Positions 16,147 to 27,055 are shown, counted from the first letter of the stretch. The stretch: 64,000 nucleotides of DNA from Moritella sp. F3 (GCF_015082335.1 NZ_BLRL01000004.1:248001-312000); one strand, 5' to 3'. Notes: generated by a model not told the origin, from the sequence alone. Numbers and translations are program-made.

Positions 16147-18258
16147 ATGAGTCAATTAAACGTCGATATCGCAGCTCAGATTGCTGCTTTAGAATCACAG
16201 CAAACCCAGCAAAAAAAACAGGTTAGTTTAGCATATGAAATCGATGCGATTCATGCCGCCACTCAACCTAAAGTAGATCCTATTGCCATATATGAAGCCA
16301 ATATGCAGGCTTTTCAGGATTATATCCCTGACATTTATAACGTATTTTCGACTTACCAACCGGCTAAATTCGAATTAGCACAAGTTGATGAGTTGCTACA
16401 CCTGGTTGATATTGATAATAACTTTGTGCTGGGTGAAGAATATTACCGTGATAGTTTGATTGATTTTGAACAATATCGTATTAATCCTAAAATGGCTCGT
16501 CTTGATTTTAATAAAGAGGCTGATTCAGTCGCTGACTTCATCCACGTTAAATACTTGAATCAATTAATTAGATTGTGGCGTGGTTATCACGAGAAACATA
16601 AAGAAGAGTTTATCTTACCTGAAGCAATTAATATGATGGTTTGCTTTGGCTTAGGTTTAGGTTATTTCTTGCCAGAAATGCTCAGTAAGCATAGTGTTAA
16701 ACGTCTGTATATTTATGAGCCTGAAAATGATTTTTTCTACGCGAGTTTATTTACGCTTGATTGGGCGAGTGTTTTAACACAGCTTGATGAGAGCGGCGGT
16801 AGTATTCACTTCTGCCTTGGTGCGGATGAAGATGAATTTTTTACTGATATCTCTAATGAACTGATGGTTAAAGGGCGCTATGATGCGACTTTTAACTTTT
16901 GCTATCAGCATTATCAAAGTGAGCAAGTCAATAAGGCGTTAGAAAAATTCAACGCACAAAACTATCATATCGCATTTGGTCTTGGATTTTTTGATGATTC
17001 ATTATTGGCGTTAGCACATCAATATCACACCTTAAATAATCATGTGCCTTTACTTGCAGAAACGGTCCCTTTACCAGAGTGTGAGGCGCTACCGGTATTT
17101 ATATTAGGCAATGGCCCATCGCTGGATGAGCATATTGAATATATTATTGCGAATCGAGATAAGGTCTTACTCGCTAGCTGTGGGACAACATTGCGGGCAT
17201 TACACCAATATGATATCAAACCTGATTTTCATCTGGAAATGGAACGTACTAAACAGACCTATTCAGTACTGAAAACGATCGATGATGATGAATATGTAAA
17301 ATCGATACCCTTGTTGACATTAAATACCATTACCCCAGATGTAACTGATTTATTTGATCGCCAGTTAATGGGCTTGAAAGCGGTTGAACCATCAACGTAT
17401 ATTCTTCAGAATGAAGAGCTTGGTTTTGATAAGGATCGTTTAGCGCTATTAACATACTCGAATCCGACTGTTTCCAACCTTGCACTTTCTTACTTCACCA
17501 AGATGGGCTTTAAAAACATCTACTTATTTGGTGTGGATCTTGGCTTTAGCGGTGAAGCGCATCACAGTAAGAAAAGTATTTATTACGATAAGGCTGGTGA
17601 TGATAAATTATTGTTTGATAAAAAAGCCTTATCTGGTTTTGTAGCACCTGGAAATCATATTGAAGAAGTTGAAACAACGATGATTTTCCAAATGTCAGCA
17701 AAAGGGCTCGGGGAGTTATTAACTTTTTATCCTGATGTAAATTGTTATAACTTGGGTAACGGTATCAAAATTGACAATACGATCCCTGCCTATCAAGCAG
17801 ATATTAGATTACCTGATGTAACATTGGATAAAGTCGAGTTAGTTGACCGTATGTTAGCGCACTATTCTTCAGATACCCGTGATTTAGCGGTGCTGTACAG
17901 CGCCGTTTTAGAACAAAACGTATTTGCAGACTTTGTTGATGAGATGATTGCCTTAATAAAGCCGTCGGTTGAGACTCGTTATGATGCTCTGCAGCAATTA
18001 CACCAACAGTTCATTTTGTTACACAGTAAATATGATACGAAGCACTCATTTTTAGTTGAGATGTTACGTGGCACTATGCAGCACTGTCATGCGATGATCA
18101 TTAAAGTATTATTGTTACCAGCTGAGGCTGAAGCGGGGCTAGTATGTTATCAACAGGCTATCGATATCTTTACGGCTTACCTTGAAGAGACGAAAGATAA
18201 ATACCTGCGTGAATTGTTTAAAAAGGATAATACCCAGTTAGCTAAAGACTGGAATTAA
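16147..18258 (+). CDS. Maf-type flagellin glycosyltransferase (DUF115)
   Basis: 703-residue motility-associated factor. The N-terminal part (about residues 160-290) has a Rossmann-like region (MVCFGLGLGYFLPEML, KRLYIYEPENDFF). The DUF115/MptE-like domain begins near residue 310 with the signature LGNGPSLDEH and includes LFGVDLGFSGEAHHS. In Campylobacter, Aeromonas and Magnetospirillum, Maf proteins attach nonulosonic acids such as pseudaminic acid to flagellin and are needed for filament formation. Position directly after fliD-fliS fits that role. The sugar is not deducible here because no pse/leg biosynthesis genes are in the window. Confidence 0.85.
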   Translation: MSQLNVDIAAQIAALESQQTQQKKQVSLAYEIDAIHAATQPKVDPIAIYEANMQAFQDYIPDIYNVFSTYQPAKFELAQVDELLHLVDIDNNFVLGEEYYRDSLIDFEQYRINPKMARLDFNKEADSVADFIHVKYLNQLIRLWRGYHEKHKEEFILPEAINMMVCFGLGLGYFLPEMLSKHSVKRLYIYEPENDFFYASLFTLDWASVLTQLDESGGSIHFCLGADEDEFFTDISNELMVKGRYDATFNFCYQHYQSEQVNKALEKFNAQNYHIAFGLGFFDDSLLALAHQYHTLNNHVPLLAETVPLPECEALPVFILGNGPSLDEHIEYIIANRDKVLLASCGTTLRALHQYDIKPDFHLEMERTKQTYSVLKTIDDDEYVKSIPLLTLNTITPDVTDLFDRQLMGLKAVEPSTYILQNEELGFDKDRLALLTYSNPTVSNLALSYFTKMGFKNIYLFGVDLGFSGEAHHSKKSIYYDKAGDDKLLFDKKALSGFVAPGNHIEEVETTMIFQMSAKGLGELLTFYPDVNCYNLGNGIKIDNTIPAYQADIRLPDVTLDKVELVDRMLAHYSSDTRDLAVLYSAVLEQNVFADFVDEMIALIKPSVETRYDALQQLHQQFILLHSKYDTKHSFLVEMLRGTMQHCHAMIIKVLLLPAEAEAGLVCYQQAIDIFTAYLEETKDKYLRELFKKDNTQLAKDWN

Positions 18259-18283
18259 GCTGTCGTTTAAATAGGCTTAAAAA

Positions 18284-18308
18284 AGTGATAAGACAGCATC
18301 TTATCACT
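18284..18308 (-). terminator. Minus-oriented intrinsic terminator
   Basis: AGTGATAAGA-CAGCA-TCTTATCACT is a perfect 10-bp stem. Read on the minus strand it is followed by TTTTTT. Both neighbouring genes are plus-strand, so it would block antisense transcription entering the flagellar cluster. Confidence 0.6.
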
Positions 18309-18362
18309 GCATCTTGTAATAGTTTAGGTATATACTCATAAGCCATTTTAATCGCTTGGCTT

Positions 18363-19550
18363 ATGATGAAAACTTATTTTTTAATTCCTTTTCTTGCATT
18401 GTTATCAGCATTAACACCGCTTGCTGTTGATATGTATTTACCGGCAATGCCAAGTATTGCCGGTGATTTCAATGTTTCTATTGAAATCATTCAAACCACA
18501 CTCAGTACTTACCTATTAGGCTTTGCCATTGGTCAACTTTTCTATGGCCCGTTAGCAGACAGCTATGGTCGTAAACCTGTGCTGATTTGCGGATTAGTCA
18601 CGTATTTTATTGCCAGTATTGGTATTGTTTACGGCGATTCGATTGAGCAATTTAAATGGTTAAGATTACTGCAAGCTATCGGCGGTGGTGCTGCATCTGT
18701 GGTTGTTAGCTCATTGCTACGCGATCTATTTTCCGGTTCGATGTTTTCTAAAATGATGTCTTATGTCGTGCTATCAATGACACTGGCACCGCTGGTTGCA
18801 CCGCTCATTGGCGCGCAATTATTGGTGTGGTTTAGCTGGCCGAGTATTTTTGTTGCTTTGGCGATAGTGACGGCAATATGTTTATTCGTGAGTTATATCG
18901 GCATTAAAGAAACATTACCGAAAGAACGTCGCGTCGCCTTTAATTTACCGCAGGTGTTTCGTAATTATTGGCTTATTTTACGTAATCGTAAAGTACTTGG
19001 TCTGATGTTGTGTGGTGGGTTTAATGTCTCTGGTATGTTCGCATTTTTAACCGCATCGCCTTTTGTATACATTGAGTATTTTGATATTGATGCACAAGCT
19101 TATGGCTATTTATTTGCTTGTAATATTCTCGGTATGATGGCTGTTACGTGGATGAACGCTAAAATAGTGATGCGTTTTGGTTATCAGCAGATTTTACGTG
19201 CGGGCATTATCATTAGTGCAGTGGTGTCGGTACTGTTTTGGTTATTAAATATGAACCTGACATTTGGTTTAGCTGGATTAGTTATTTCTACCGTTGCTTA
19301 TATCTCGTTAATTAGCCTTATCGGTTCGAACGTGATGACTGGGGTATTGGCTGAATTTCCGCATATATCCGGCACTGCATCGGCATTATCGGCGACAATA
19401 CGCTTTGGTTTTGGTGCCATTGCTGGTTTAGTTGTTAGCATTTTGCATGATGGAACGCCGCTACCTATGATCATGGTGATTAGTGGTTGTGGGATATTAT
19501 CGTTTCTCAGTTATTTTATATTAACGGATAGAGTAAATAAGGACAGTTAA
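18363..19550 (+). CDS. Bcr/CflA family multidrug exporter (MFS)
   Basis: Inner-membrane drug:proton antiporter of the major facilitator superfamily. It has 395 residues and 12 predicted helices. The family signature VDMYLPAMPSIAGDF lies after helix 1, and motif A is LADSYGRKPVLICG at about residues 65-80. Substrate unknown; relatives export bicyclomycin, sulfonamides or chloramphenicol. Two adjacent ATG codons (18363 and 18366) are possible starts. Its stop overlaps the cinA start by one base (TAATG), so the two are translated together. Confidence 0.9.
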   Translation: MMKTYFLIPFLALLSALTPLAVDMYLPAMPSIAGDFNVSIEIIQTTLSTYLLGFAIGQLFYGPLADSYGRKPVLICGLVTYFIASIGIVYGDSIEQFKWLRLLQAIGGGAASVVVSSLLRDLFSGSMFSKMMSYVVLSMTLAPLVAPLIGAQLLVWFSWPSIFVALAIVTAICLFVSYIGIKETLPKERRVAFNLPQVFRNYWLILRNRKVLGLMLCGGFNVSGMFAFLTASPFVYIEYFDIDAQAYGYLFACNILGMMAVTWMNAKIVMRFGYQQILRAGIIISAVVSVLFWLLNMNLTFGLAGLVISTVAYISLISLIGSNVMTGVLAEFPHISGTASALSATIRFGFGAIAGLVVSILHDGTPLPMIMVISGCGILSFLSYFILTDRVNKDS

Positions 19551-20830
19551 TGCGTATTGAATTTATTAGTACAGGCGATGAAGTATTGTCAGGTCAGATT
19601 GTCGATACCAATGCGGCGTGGATATCACAACACTTTTTTGACCAGGGTAGATCGTTCACTCGTCGCCATACCGTGGCTGATGATTTAGAGTCGCTTATCG
19701 ATATTATCACAGAAACCAGTCATCGCGCAGACGTCGTGATTATGAATGGTGGTTTAGGGCCTACATCGGATGATCTCAGTGCCGATGCGGCAGCCAAAGC
19801 AATGGGTGTACCGCTAGTGCGTTCACAAGTATGGTTTGATCATCTTGTGGCTAAATATGCTAAATCTAATAGCGCCTTGTCTACGAGCAATGAAAAGCAA
19901 GCTTGGTTACCGCAGGGTAGTGAAGTGGTGGATAATGCGGTCGGCACGGCCTGTGGTTTTAGTTTTCAATTCAATCGCGCGCGTTTTTATTTTACGCCTG
20001 GCGTACCAAGTGAGTTTAAACACATGGTATCAGAGCAAATATTACCGGATATTCAACAGCACTTTACTGCTGTGAGCGTGCCGACTTTAATCAAAATTAA
20101 AACCTTTGGTATTTCTGAATCTGTGCTGAATGAGCAACTGCAGGCATTAAATTTACCGGACTCAATCACCTTAGGTTTTCGAGTCGATTTTCCCATGGTA
20201 GAAATCAAATTATTGTCGACGAACAGTGCTGATTTGCAGCAGGCAAGAGCACGAGTCGTTGCGGAAATAGCTGATTTTATTCTATTCGAAGGTGACTTAT
20301 CGTTTGCTGAATATTTGCAAAGCATGATGCTAGAGAAAGGGCAGACCTTATCGCTTGCTGAATCGTGTACTGGTGGCATGATCGCAAGTGAATTGATTGC
20401 CGTGGCAGGGAGCTCTGGTTATCTCGATTCAAGTCATGTGACTTATAGCAATGAATCTAAAAGCCGTTTAGTGAATGTTAAGCAAACGACATTGGCTAAA
20501 CACGGCGCCGTGTCAATCGAAGTCGCAGCTGAGATGGCCGAAGGTGCGATGCTTAATGCGGGTGTTGATTTTGGGGTCGCGGTGTCAGGTATTGCTGGCC
20601 CTGGTGGCGGTAGTGAGGAAAAGCCGGTTGGCACGGTTGCCTTTGCACTGGCCAGTAAAACGCGGACTTATAGTCAGTTGTTATTTATCCCTCGTTGGAG
20701 CCGTCAAGGTATCCGCACTGTGGCGTTATATATCGCATTAGATATGCTGAGACGCGCGTTATTAGGATTAGACTTAGCGGCAGAATTTGGCTCTGTAGAG
20801 CGTCGAGATGAACGTGTTCAGGATAAATAA
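19550..20830 (+). CDS. cinA: CinA: NMN amidohydrolase-like protein
   Basis: 426 residues in two domains. The N-terminal MoaB/MogA-like COG1058 domain (residues 1-170: ISTGDEVLSGQIVDTNAAWI, MNGGLGPTSDDL) is an ADP-ribose/CoA pyrophosphatase in characterised relatives. The C-terminal CinA/PncC domain (residues 260-415: LAESCTGGMIASEL, SGIAGPGGGSEEKPVG) deamidates nicotinamide mononucleotide for NAD recycling. No recA follows, unlike in Gram-positive cinA operons. It overlaps the exporter gene by one base and ends at a strong hairpin. Confidence 0.93.
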   Translation: MRIEFISTGDEVLSGQIVDTNAAWISQHFFDQGRSFTRRHTVADDLESLIDIITETSHRADVVIMNGGLGPTSDDLSADAAAKAMGVPLVRSQVWFDHLVAKYAKSNSALSTSNEKQAWLPQGSEVVDNAVGTACGFSFQFNRARFYFTPGVPSEFKHMVSEQILPDIQQHFTAVSVPTLIKIKTFGISESVLNEQLQALNLPDSITLGFRVDFPMVEIKLLSTNSADLQQARARVVAEIADFILFEGDLSFAEYLQSMMLEKGQTLSLAESCTGGMIASELIAVAGSSGYLDSSHVTYSNESKSRLVNVKQTTLAKHGAVSIEVAAEMAEGAMLNAGVDFGVAVSGIAGPGGGSEEKPVGTVAFALASKTRTYSQLLFIPRWSRQGIRTVALYIALDMLRRALLGLDLAAEFGSVERRDERVQDK

Positions 20831-20867
20831 TGCATTGGTAAGGTCGGTGGGGAATTAGTAAAGTCGT

Positions 20868-20906
20868 TACGTTGTGATCGTAGGATCACAACGTATTTCT
20901 TATTGT
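20868..20906 (+). terminator. Terminator after cinA
   Basis: TACGTTGTGATC pairs perfectly with GATCACAACGTA (12 bp, loop GTAG), followed by a T-rich tail ATTTCTTATTGTTTT. It ends the exporter-cinA unit before the convergent minus-strand gene. Confidence 0.75.
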
Positions 20907-20953
20907 TTTCGGTTTTAAGTTTGAGTCTTATTTTAACGAGTAACTGTTACGTA

Positions 20954-21727
20954 TTACCATTTTTGTTTTGGTTGGAACAGTAAGTCTAGCTCGTTCTTTT
21001 CATCTTCTTTTTCTTGGCGATCCTTTAAATCGTCTGATGATGCCTGAGTAAGCTGCTCATTGACGTCGTTCAGCAGTGATGCCAAAGTTTGCTGTTTGGT
21101 GGTCAGTGATTCATTTTTATCATTGATATTGTTTAAGGTATCAATGCCTTTACGTAGCAACTGCTTACAAGAACCAAATTGACGTGTTGCACGCGCTTCA
21201 TAGGCTCGCTTTAATAAATTATCAATATTGACATTGAGTTGCATTAATTCAAGCTTACGATCTTCAATGACGAAGGTCTGAGTGTTCAGTTTACTTTTCG
21301 CATGCTCAGCACGCAATACTGCACGAATTTTTTTAATTTGTTGAAGTAATACAATTGCTTCTCTATCTGAATTTGGGGAGCGAAACATTTTTTCTTCACT
21401 GTGCCCTGGCGCTTCTTTTAGTTGCGCCATTTGCGCTTTGACATTCACCAGACGCTGTCGTACTTGCGGTAAACTTGGATCCATTTGTAATGTAGCGGTA
21501 AGTGAATCATGCATACGGCTGTGCAGCACTAATGTAAGTACTTTACTGTACGGTAGTGATGTTGCGTTTAGTAGCAATTCTTCAGTGTCTTGAATGACTT
21601 GCTTATGTTTAATGATGATCTGACGTTTTTCAGTCTCAGCTTTACGCTTGAATTGTAAAATGATGTTATAGCCGATCACTAGAAAAAGTAGCACAGCAAT
21701 GGCGATGACTATAAGGGTGAGCTTCAT
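20954..21727 (-). CDS. Membrane-anchored coiled-coil protein, unknown function
   Basis: 257 residues that I do not recognise. Residues 3-22 form one hydrophobic helix (LIVIAIAVLLFLVIGYNIIL) and the rest is cytoplasmic or periplasmic helical sequence rich in Lys, Gln, Leu and Glu, with coiled-coil potential throughout. There are basic patches after the helix (QFKRKAETEKRQIIIKHK). The tail is acidic then KQKW. It lies 55 bp downstream of the histidine kinase on the same strand, so the two probably form one transcript and may act together. No enzyme motif is visible. Confidence 0.75.
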   Translation of the reverse strand: MKLTLIVIAIAVLLFLVIGYNIILQFKRKAETEKRQIIIKHKQVIQDTEELLLNATSLPYSKVLTLVLHSRMHDSLTATLQMDPSLPQVRQRLVNVKAQMAQLKEAPGHSEEKMFRSPNSDREAIVLLQQIKKIRAVLRAEHAKSKLNTQTFVIEDRKLELMQLNVNIDNLLKRAYEARATRQFGSCKQLLRKGIDTLNNINDKNESLTTKQQTLASLLNDVNEQLTQASSDDLKDRQEKEDEKNELDLLFQPKQKW

Positions 21728-21782
21728 GGTGTTATAAACCTAAATTTGCTGCGGTACTAAGATACTACTATAAATACCCTTG

Positions 21783-22502
21783 CTAAGGTAGTATTAAGGT
21801 AAAGATACCACCACCAAGTTTGCCGCCATTGCGCAGTGATATATGTCCTGTATTCCCTTTAATTACATGTGCATTCGCAATTAAACGAGCGAAATATAAG
21901 CCTAACCCCGTACGCCCTTGCTTACAGCTTAGCTCTGACATTGAGTTGTGTTGAGCTTGCAGCATGCTATCAGGGTAGCCGTCACCGTTGTCGGCAATCT
22001 CTATTTCAAGTTGATTATTAACAAGATTTGCAGTCACTAGGATCTTGCCTTTGCTATAACGTAACGCATTAATAAAGACATCTGATAATAAGTAACTAAT
22101 TAAATTATGATCGCAGTACCAAGCAAGATCGGGGTCAATATTAACGTTAATCTCGATGCCATGACTGTCGCTGTATAACTGATTTTTAATACAAAATTCA
22201 GTGAAGTAATCAGCAATAAAACATTCAGCAATATTTAATGGCAGTTGATCTTTTTCATCGCGATAGAGCGACAGCACTTGAATTAAGCCGCTGTTCAGTC
22301 GTAATACTTCATAGTGCAAATCAGCCAGCTTCGCAGTATGGGTTTGTTTATCTTGCTCGATGTGACTATCTGCCGACATAGATTCAATGGATTGCAATAA
22401 CAGGCATAATGAATTTTTCATGTCATGCACGGCAGATGTCAGGATCAGGGCATAATCAACTGTGTCTTTGCTTGGTTTAATGTTATCGTCTAATGGTGTC
22501 AT
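21783..22502 (-). CDS. Soluble sensor histidine kinase
   Basis: 239-residue two-component kinase core without membrane helices or a recognisable sensor domain. The phosphoacceptor region is AVHDMKNSLCLLLQSIE with His26. The ATPase domain shows the N box (INALRYSKGK), G1 (IADNGDGYPD) and G2 (GRTGLGLYFARLI). It must receive its signal through a partner, perhaps the coiled-coil membrane protein encoded just downstream. No response regulator or REC domain is present nearby, so it is an orphan here. Divergent from cysB. Confidence 0.88.
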   Translation of the reverse strand: MTPLDDNIKPSKDTVDYALILTSAVHDMKNSLCLLLQSIESMSADSHIEQDKQTHTAKLADLHYEVLRLNSGLIQVLSLYRDEKDQLPLNIAECFIADYFTEFCIKNQLYSDSHGIEINVNIDPDLAWYCDHNLISYLLSDVFINALRYSKGKILVTANLVNNQLEIEIADNGDGYPDSMLQAQHNSMSELSCKQGRTGLGLYFARLIANAHVIKGNTGHISLRNGGKLGGGIFTLILP

Positions 22503-22612
22503 GATATTTTGACTGGCGTATAAAGTAATGATCCCTAGGATATATTATTAACAAGAAATAACAGCATTCTGCTATTGTTTTGTTAGAATGCAATTAATTA
22601 TTTGGAATATAG

Positions 22613-23599
<987 letters not shown>

Positions 23600-23648
23600 C
23601 GAGGCTATCGCTATCATCAAACCGTTTATATAATCAGAGTCAATATAT

Positions 23649-23685
23649 TCGGCTAAATGTTGTATTTAGCCGAGTGTATTTTAAG
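23649..23685 (+). terminator. Terminator after cysB
   Basis: TCGGCTAAAT-GTTGT-ATTTAGCCGA, a perfect 10-bp stem, followed by GTGTATTTT. It lies between convergent cysB and the acyltransferase gene. Confidence 0.6.
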
Positions 23686-23717
23686 TGTTATTAAGCGTCA
23701 TCTAATTCAAAAATAAA

Positions 23718-25322
23718 TTAACTAAGCATATCGTCAGTCCGCTTGGCTACTTTGACGACCCGCCTTTTACTACTTTTCTGATTATCTTCTTTTACTGCGA
23801 CCACTGGATTTTTTGCTGTATCGAGCACAACGGTCGAACAGGCATTATCGTTAATGACACTAATCAACTCATGCATGCTATTTGATAATACATCATCGTG
23901 GCCTAGTCGTGCGATTTGCTCACTGACAATATCAATCGCGCTATTCATAACAGCTTGCTCGAGTTCAGTAAATGCATCATCGATATAACTCGATAATTTG
24001 GTCAACTCGGGTAGGTTTGAGCGGCAAGCAATTAAACCGACATTAATGTTATTCATATAACTGTATAAAGTAATATTGAGTGACATACCTGGCGGTAAAG
24101 CTGATAGCGGGAAGCATTCTTGCATTTTCGCCCCCATCATATACATAGGTTTACGTGGACCTGGTACATTAGAGATCAGTACATTCCCGACGGGTGGCAA
24201 TACATTATCTAGGTTCAATAATTCGCTTATCACCGCTAATCCCTGACTGGCAAGGGTATAACTTGTTAATGCTTCATCTGATAATAAACTGGTTTCTTGT
24301 TTTAACTTGTTACAAGCATCTTTAATTGCCATTAGCCGCGAGAGTGGCGTGGCACTACTGTGGGCAAGCTCAATCATGGTGATCGCGATACGGTTATTGG
24401 AGGTAATATCGTTTGCATCGCGTAGGCTCACCGGAATTTGCGCGGTAAGCGGTTGTTTAAGTTGGTAATTAAGATCAGATAGATAGCGGTGTAATGCGAT
24501 ATCACAAATACAGACGACGACATCATTAACTGTTGTCCCTGCTATTTTACCTATATTTCTTACCCGTGATAGTGGCAGTATGCTGGTTGAGGCTCGACGA
24601 GCTCGTTTCGGACTGATTGAAAAGGGGGTTTTTGGTGAGGTAAATGGGGTGATGATATTCGCTTTATAGACATTCACACCTTGTAATATTAATTTAGAGC
24701 CAAGTCCCAGTATGGATGGAATAGCGCGTACTTGTTTCGTTAATATCGCACTGCTCTGCTTTAATTTACTCACCATACTTGCTTTTACTTCAGTATCAGG
24801 CTGTTCACTTTCAAAACCTGTTTGAGTCCAAAATGCTTTTAATTTTCCATTGGCTTGTGTTGTTAAATAACTAAGCAGAATGCTATTCGCTTTAACACCA
24901 TCAGTAAATGCATGGTGCATTTTCAGGTAGACGGCAAATTGACCGTTAGCAAGCCCTGAAATTAAATGCATTTCCCATAATGGGCGGTTACGATCCATCA
25001 GGTTAGAGTGTGCGTGTTCTATGTACTCAAGCAATTGCTCTCTGCCGCCAGGGGTAGGTAAACGGACCTGACGAACATGATAATCCAGGTCAATGTTGTC
25101 ATCCTCTTGCCAATACATTAATCCGGAATAAGCAGTATGTAACTTGTAATTAAATGGTTTTTCTATCTGGGTAAACTGCATAAGCTGTTGGTAAAGCTCT
25201 TCACCATAATCGCCTTGGTCGTTATTTGGCATATCAAAAATTTGCATTGCAGCAACATGATTTGGGCGTGATACCGTTTCGCAATACAGAAATCCCATGT
25301 CGGGCAGAGTGAGCGCTTTCAT
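23718..25322 (-). CDS. Wax ester synthase / diacylglycerol acyltransferase (WS/DGAT)
   Basis: 534-residue bifunctional acyltransferase that joins acyl-CoA to long-chain alcohols or diacylglycerol, forming storage lipid. The catalytic HHxxxDG motif is seen at residues 136-142 (MHHAFTDGVK). The C-terminal WS/DGAT domain (about residues 330-470) has the conserved NVLISNVPGPRKPMYMMGAK and the PLSALPPGMSLNITLYSYMN region. It is longer than the usual 450-500 residues because of a basic tail (KSSKRRVVKVAKR). The gene is alone on the minus strand. Activity on wax esters versus triacylglycerol cannot be told from sequence. Confidence 0.92.
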   Translation of the reverse strand: MKALTLPDMGFLYCETVSRPNHVAAMQIFDMPNNDQGDYGEELYQQLMQFTQIEKPFNYKLHTAYSGLMYWQEDDNIDLDYHVRQVRLPTPGGREQLLEYIEHAHSNLMDRNRPLWEMHLISGLANGQFAVYLKMHHAFTDGVKANSILLSYLTTQANGKLKAFWTQTGFESEQPDTEVKASMVSKLKQSSAILTKQVRAIPSILGLGSKLILQGVNVYKANIITPFTSPKTPFSISPKRARRASTSILPLSRVRNIGKIAGTTVNDVVVCICDIALHRYLSDLNYQLKQPLTAQIPVSLRDANDITSNNRIAITMIELAHSSATPLSRLMAIKDACNKLKQETSLLSDEALTSYTLASQGLAVISELLNLDNVLPPVGNVLISNVPGPRKPMYMMGAKMQECFPLSALPPGMSLNITLYSYMNNINVGLIACRSNLPELTKLSSYIDDAFTELEQAVMNSAIDIVSEQIARLGHDDVLSNSMHELISVINDNACSTVVLDTAKNPVVAVKEDNQKSSKRRVVKVAKRTDDMLS

Positions 25323-25580
25323 TTATATTTCCCTCATATTTGCAGAGCGGACAGCTGGTTACGTCGTGCGATAAAATAGAATAAGTGACTTAATAAGGGA
25401 GTAGAGAATAATTAACTAGCAAAGTCATCAGGGTGATGCCTATTCACTGCTATTTACACCTGAAAGTATGAGGCTTTTTCTAAGGGGGAGTACGAATTGA
25501 TTAAACGCAGTAATCAAAGGCGTTAGGCTTGATTAACACCTTTTATGAGGTAGTTTTAATGCCGATTTTGACGAATATAA

Positions 25581-25616
25581 AAAAGCCAGAATAGTGGCGA
25601 GCACATTCTGGCTTTT
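25581..25616 (-). terminator. Terminator after sdaA
   Basis: AAAAGCCAGAAT (25581-25592) pairs with ATTCTGGCTTTT (25605-25616), with T or A runs on both sides, so it can work in both directions. It lies 48 bp after the sdaA stop. The rest of the 341-bp gap 25323-25663 holds only the upstream region of the acyltransferase gene. Confidence 0.85.
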
Positions 25617-25663
25617 ATTTGTTCTGTCCCTAAATAATTTTTGTTATCTAGGAGTACGACAGA

Positions 25664-27055
25664 TTAAGTACAAGTGTGGGCTTTTTTGATATCGCCAACA
25701 TTTAATACTTTAATTGCTAAACCACCTTGTGATGTTTCACGGTATTTAGCATTCATGTCTTTACCAGTCTCGTACATTGTCTCGATAACTTTATCTAACG
25801 ACACACAAGGCTCACTCGTACGACGCATTGCCATACGTGAAGCGTTGATTGCTTTAACTGCAGCAATCGCGTTACGTTCGATACAAGGTACTTGTACTTG
25901 GCCACCTACAGGATCACAAGTTAGACCTAGGTTATGTTCCATGCCGATTTCAGCGGCTTCACAAACTTGTGATGCGCTTGCACCCATTAACTCAGCAAGA
26001 CCTGCTGCAGCCATTGAGCATGATACGCCAACTTCACCTTGGCAACCTACTTCCGCGCCAGAGATAGATGCGTTAGTTTTGTATAGGATACCGATAGCAC
26101 CAGATGCAAGGTAGAATTTAGTGTATTCATCACGTGTTAGCGGACGGATAAACTTGTCATAGTATGCTAATACAGCTGGAATGATACCAGCTGCGCCGTT
26201 TGTTGGTGCTGTAACAACACGGCCACCTGCAGCATTTTCTTCACTTACAGCAAGTGCAAACATGTTAACCCAATCAATGATAGTCATTGGATCAGTATTA
26301 AAGCCATCGCTTGCTTCTAGTTGACGTTTAAGCGCCGCTGCACGACGTGGTACGCGTAATGGACCAGCAAGTAAACCTTCAGTTTTACAACCGCGTTCAA
26401 TCGCTTCTGCCATTGCAGTCCAAATGCCAGAGAATAAGTGATGTGTTTCTTGTTCAGTGCGGAATGATTTTTCATTCTCAGCCATTAATGCACTGATAGA
26501 TAATGCATTATCTTGGCAGTGTTGAACTAGTTGCGCAGCACTGTTAAATGGGTATTTAACGTCAGCTGTTTCACCTTGTGTTAGGCCGAAGTTTTCTTCA
26601 TCAACGATGAAACCACCACCCGTAGAGTAGTAAGTTTTTGTGAATGAAACTTCACCATCGATGTAAGCATGAATTTTCAAACCATTTTCGTGAAGTGCAA
26701 GTGGTTCATCGATAAAGTTCATAGCTGAAGCGGGAAAATCAACAGTATGACATTGTAGACCGATCGTTAAACGACGTGTTTGTTCAACACGGTGAATAAA
26801 CTCTGGGATTGCGTCAATATCAACAGTTTCAGGTAAGTTACCTGCTAAACCCATGATAATAGCAATATCAGTGTGGTGACCTTTACCAGTCAACGATAAT
26901 GAACCATGCACATCCACTGTGATTTGAGTGACTTCGCGGATCTTCCCTGTCGCTCGTAGGTCGTCGATAAATTGTTTGGCAGCTTTCATTGGACCAACAG
27001 TATGAGAACTTGATGGACCAATACCAATTTTGTAGATATCGAATACACTGATCAT
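25664..27055 (-). CDS. sdaA: L-serine ammonia-lyase (iron-sulfur type)
   Basis: Deaminates L-serine to pyruvate and ammonia using a [4Fe-4S] cluster. The 463-residue single-chain form has the beta domain first ([20 protein letters not shown]) and the alpha domain from about residue 190. Candidate cluster cysteines lie in [28 protein letters not shown]. Length and order match SdaA/SdaB of enterobacteria. The gene is monocistronic with a terminator after it. Whether this is the SdaA or SdaB paralogue cannot be decided here. Confidence 0.94.
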   Translation of the reverse strand: MISVFDIYKIGIGPSSSHTVGPMKAAKQFIDDLRATGKIREVTQITVDVHGSLSLTGKGHHTDIAIIMGLAGNLPETVDIDAIPEFIHRVEQTRRLTIGLQCHTVDFPASAMNFIDEPLALHENGLKIHAYIDGEVSFTKTYYSTGGGFIVDEENFGLTQGETADVKYPFNSAAQLVQHCQDNALSISALMAENEKSFRTEQETHHLFSGIWTAMAEAIERGCKTEGLLAGPLRVPRRAAALKRQLEASDGFNTDPMTIIDWVNMFALAVSEENAAGGRVVTAPTNGAAGIIPAVLAYYDKFIRPLTRDEYTKFYLASGAIGILYKTNASISGAEVGCQGEVGVSCSMAAAGLAELMGASASQVCEAAEIGMEHNLGLTCDPVGGQVQVPCIERNAIAAVKAINASRMAMRRTSEPCVSLDKVIETMYETGKDMNAKYRETSQGGLAIKVLNVGDIKKAHTCT

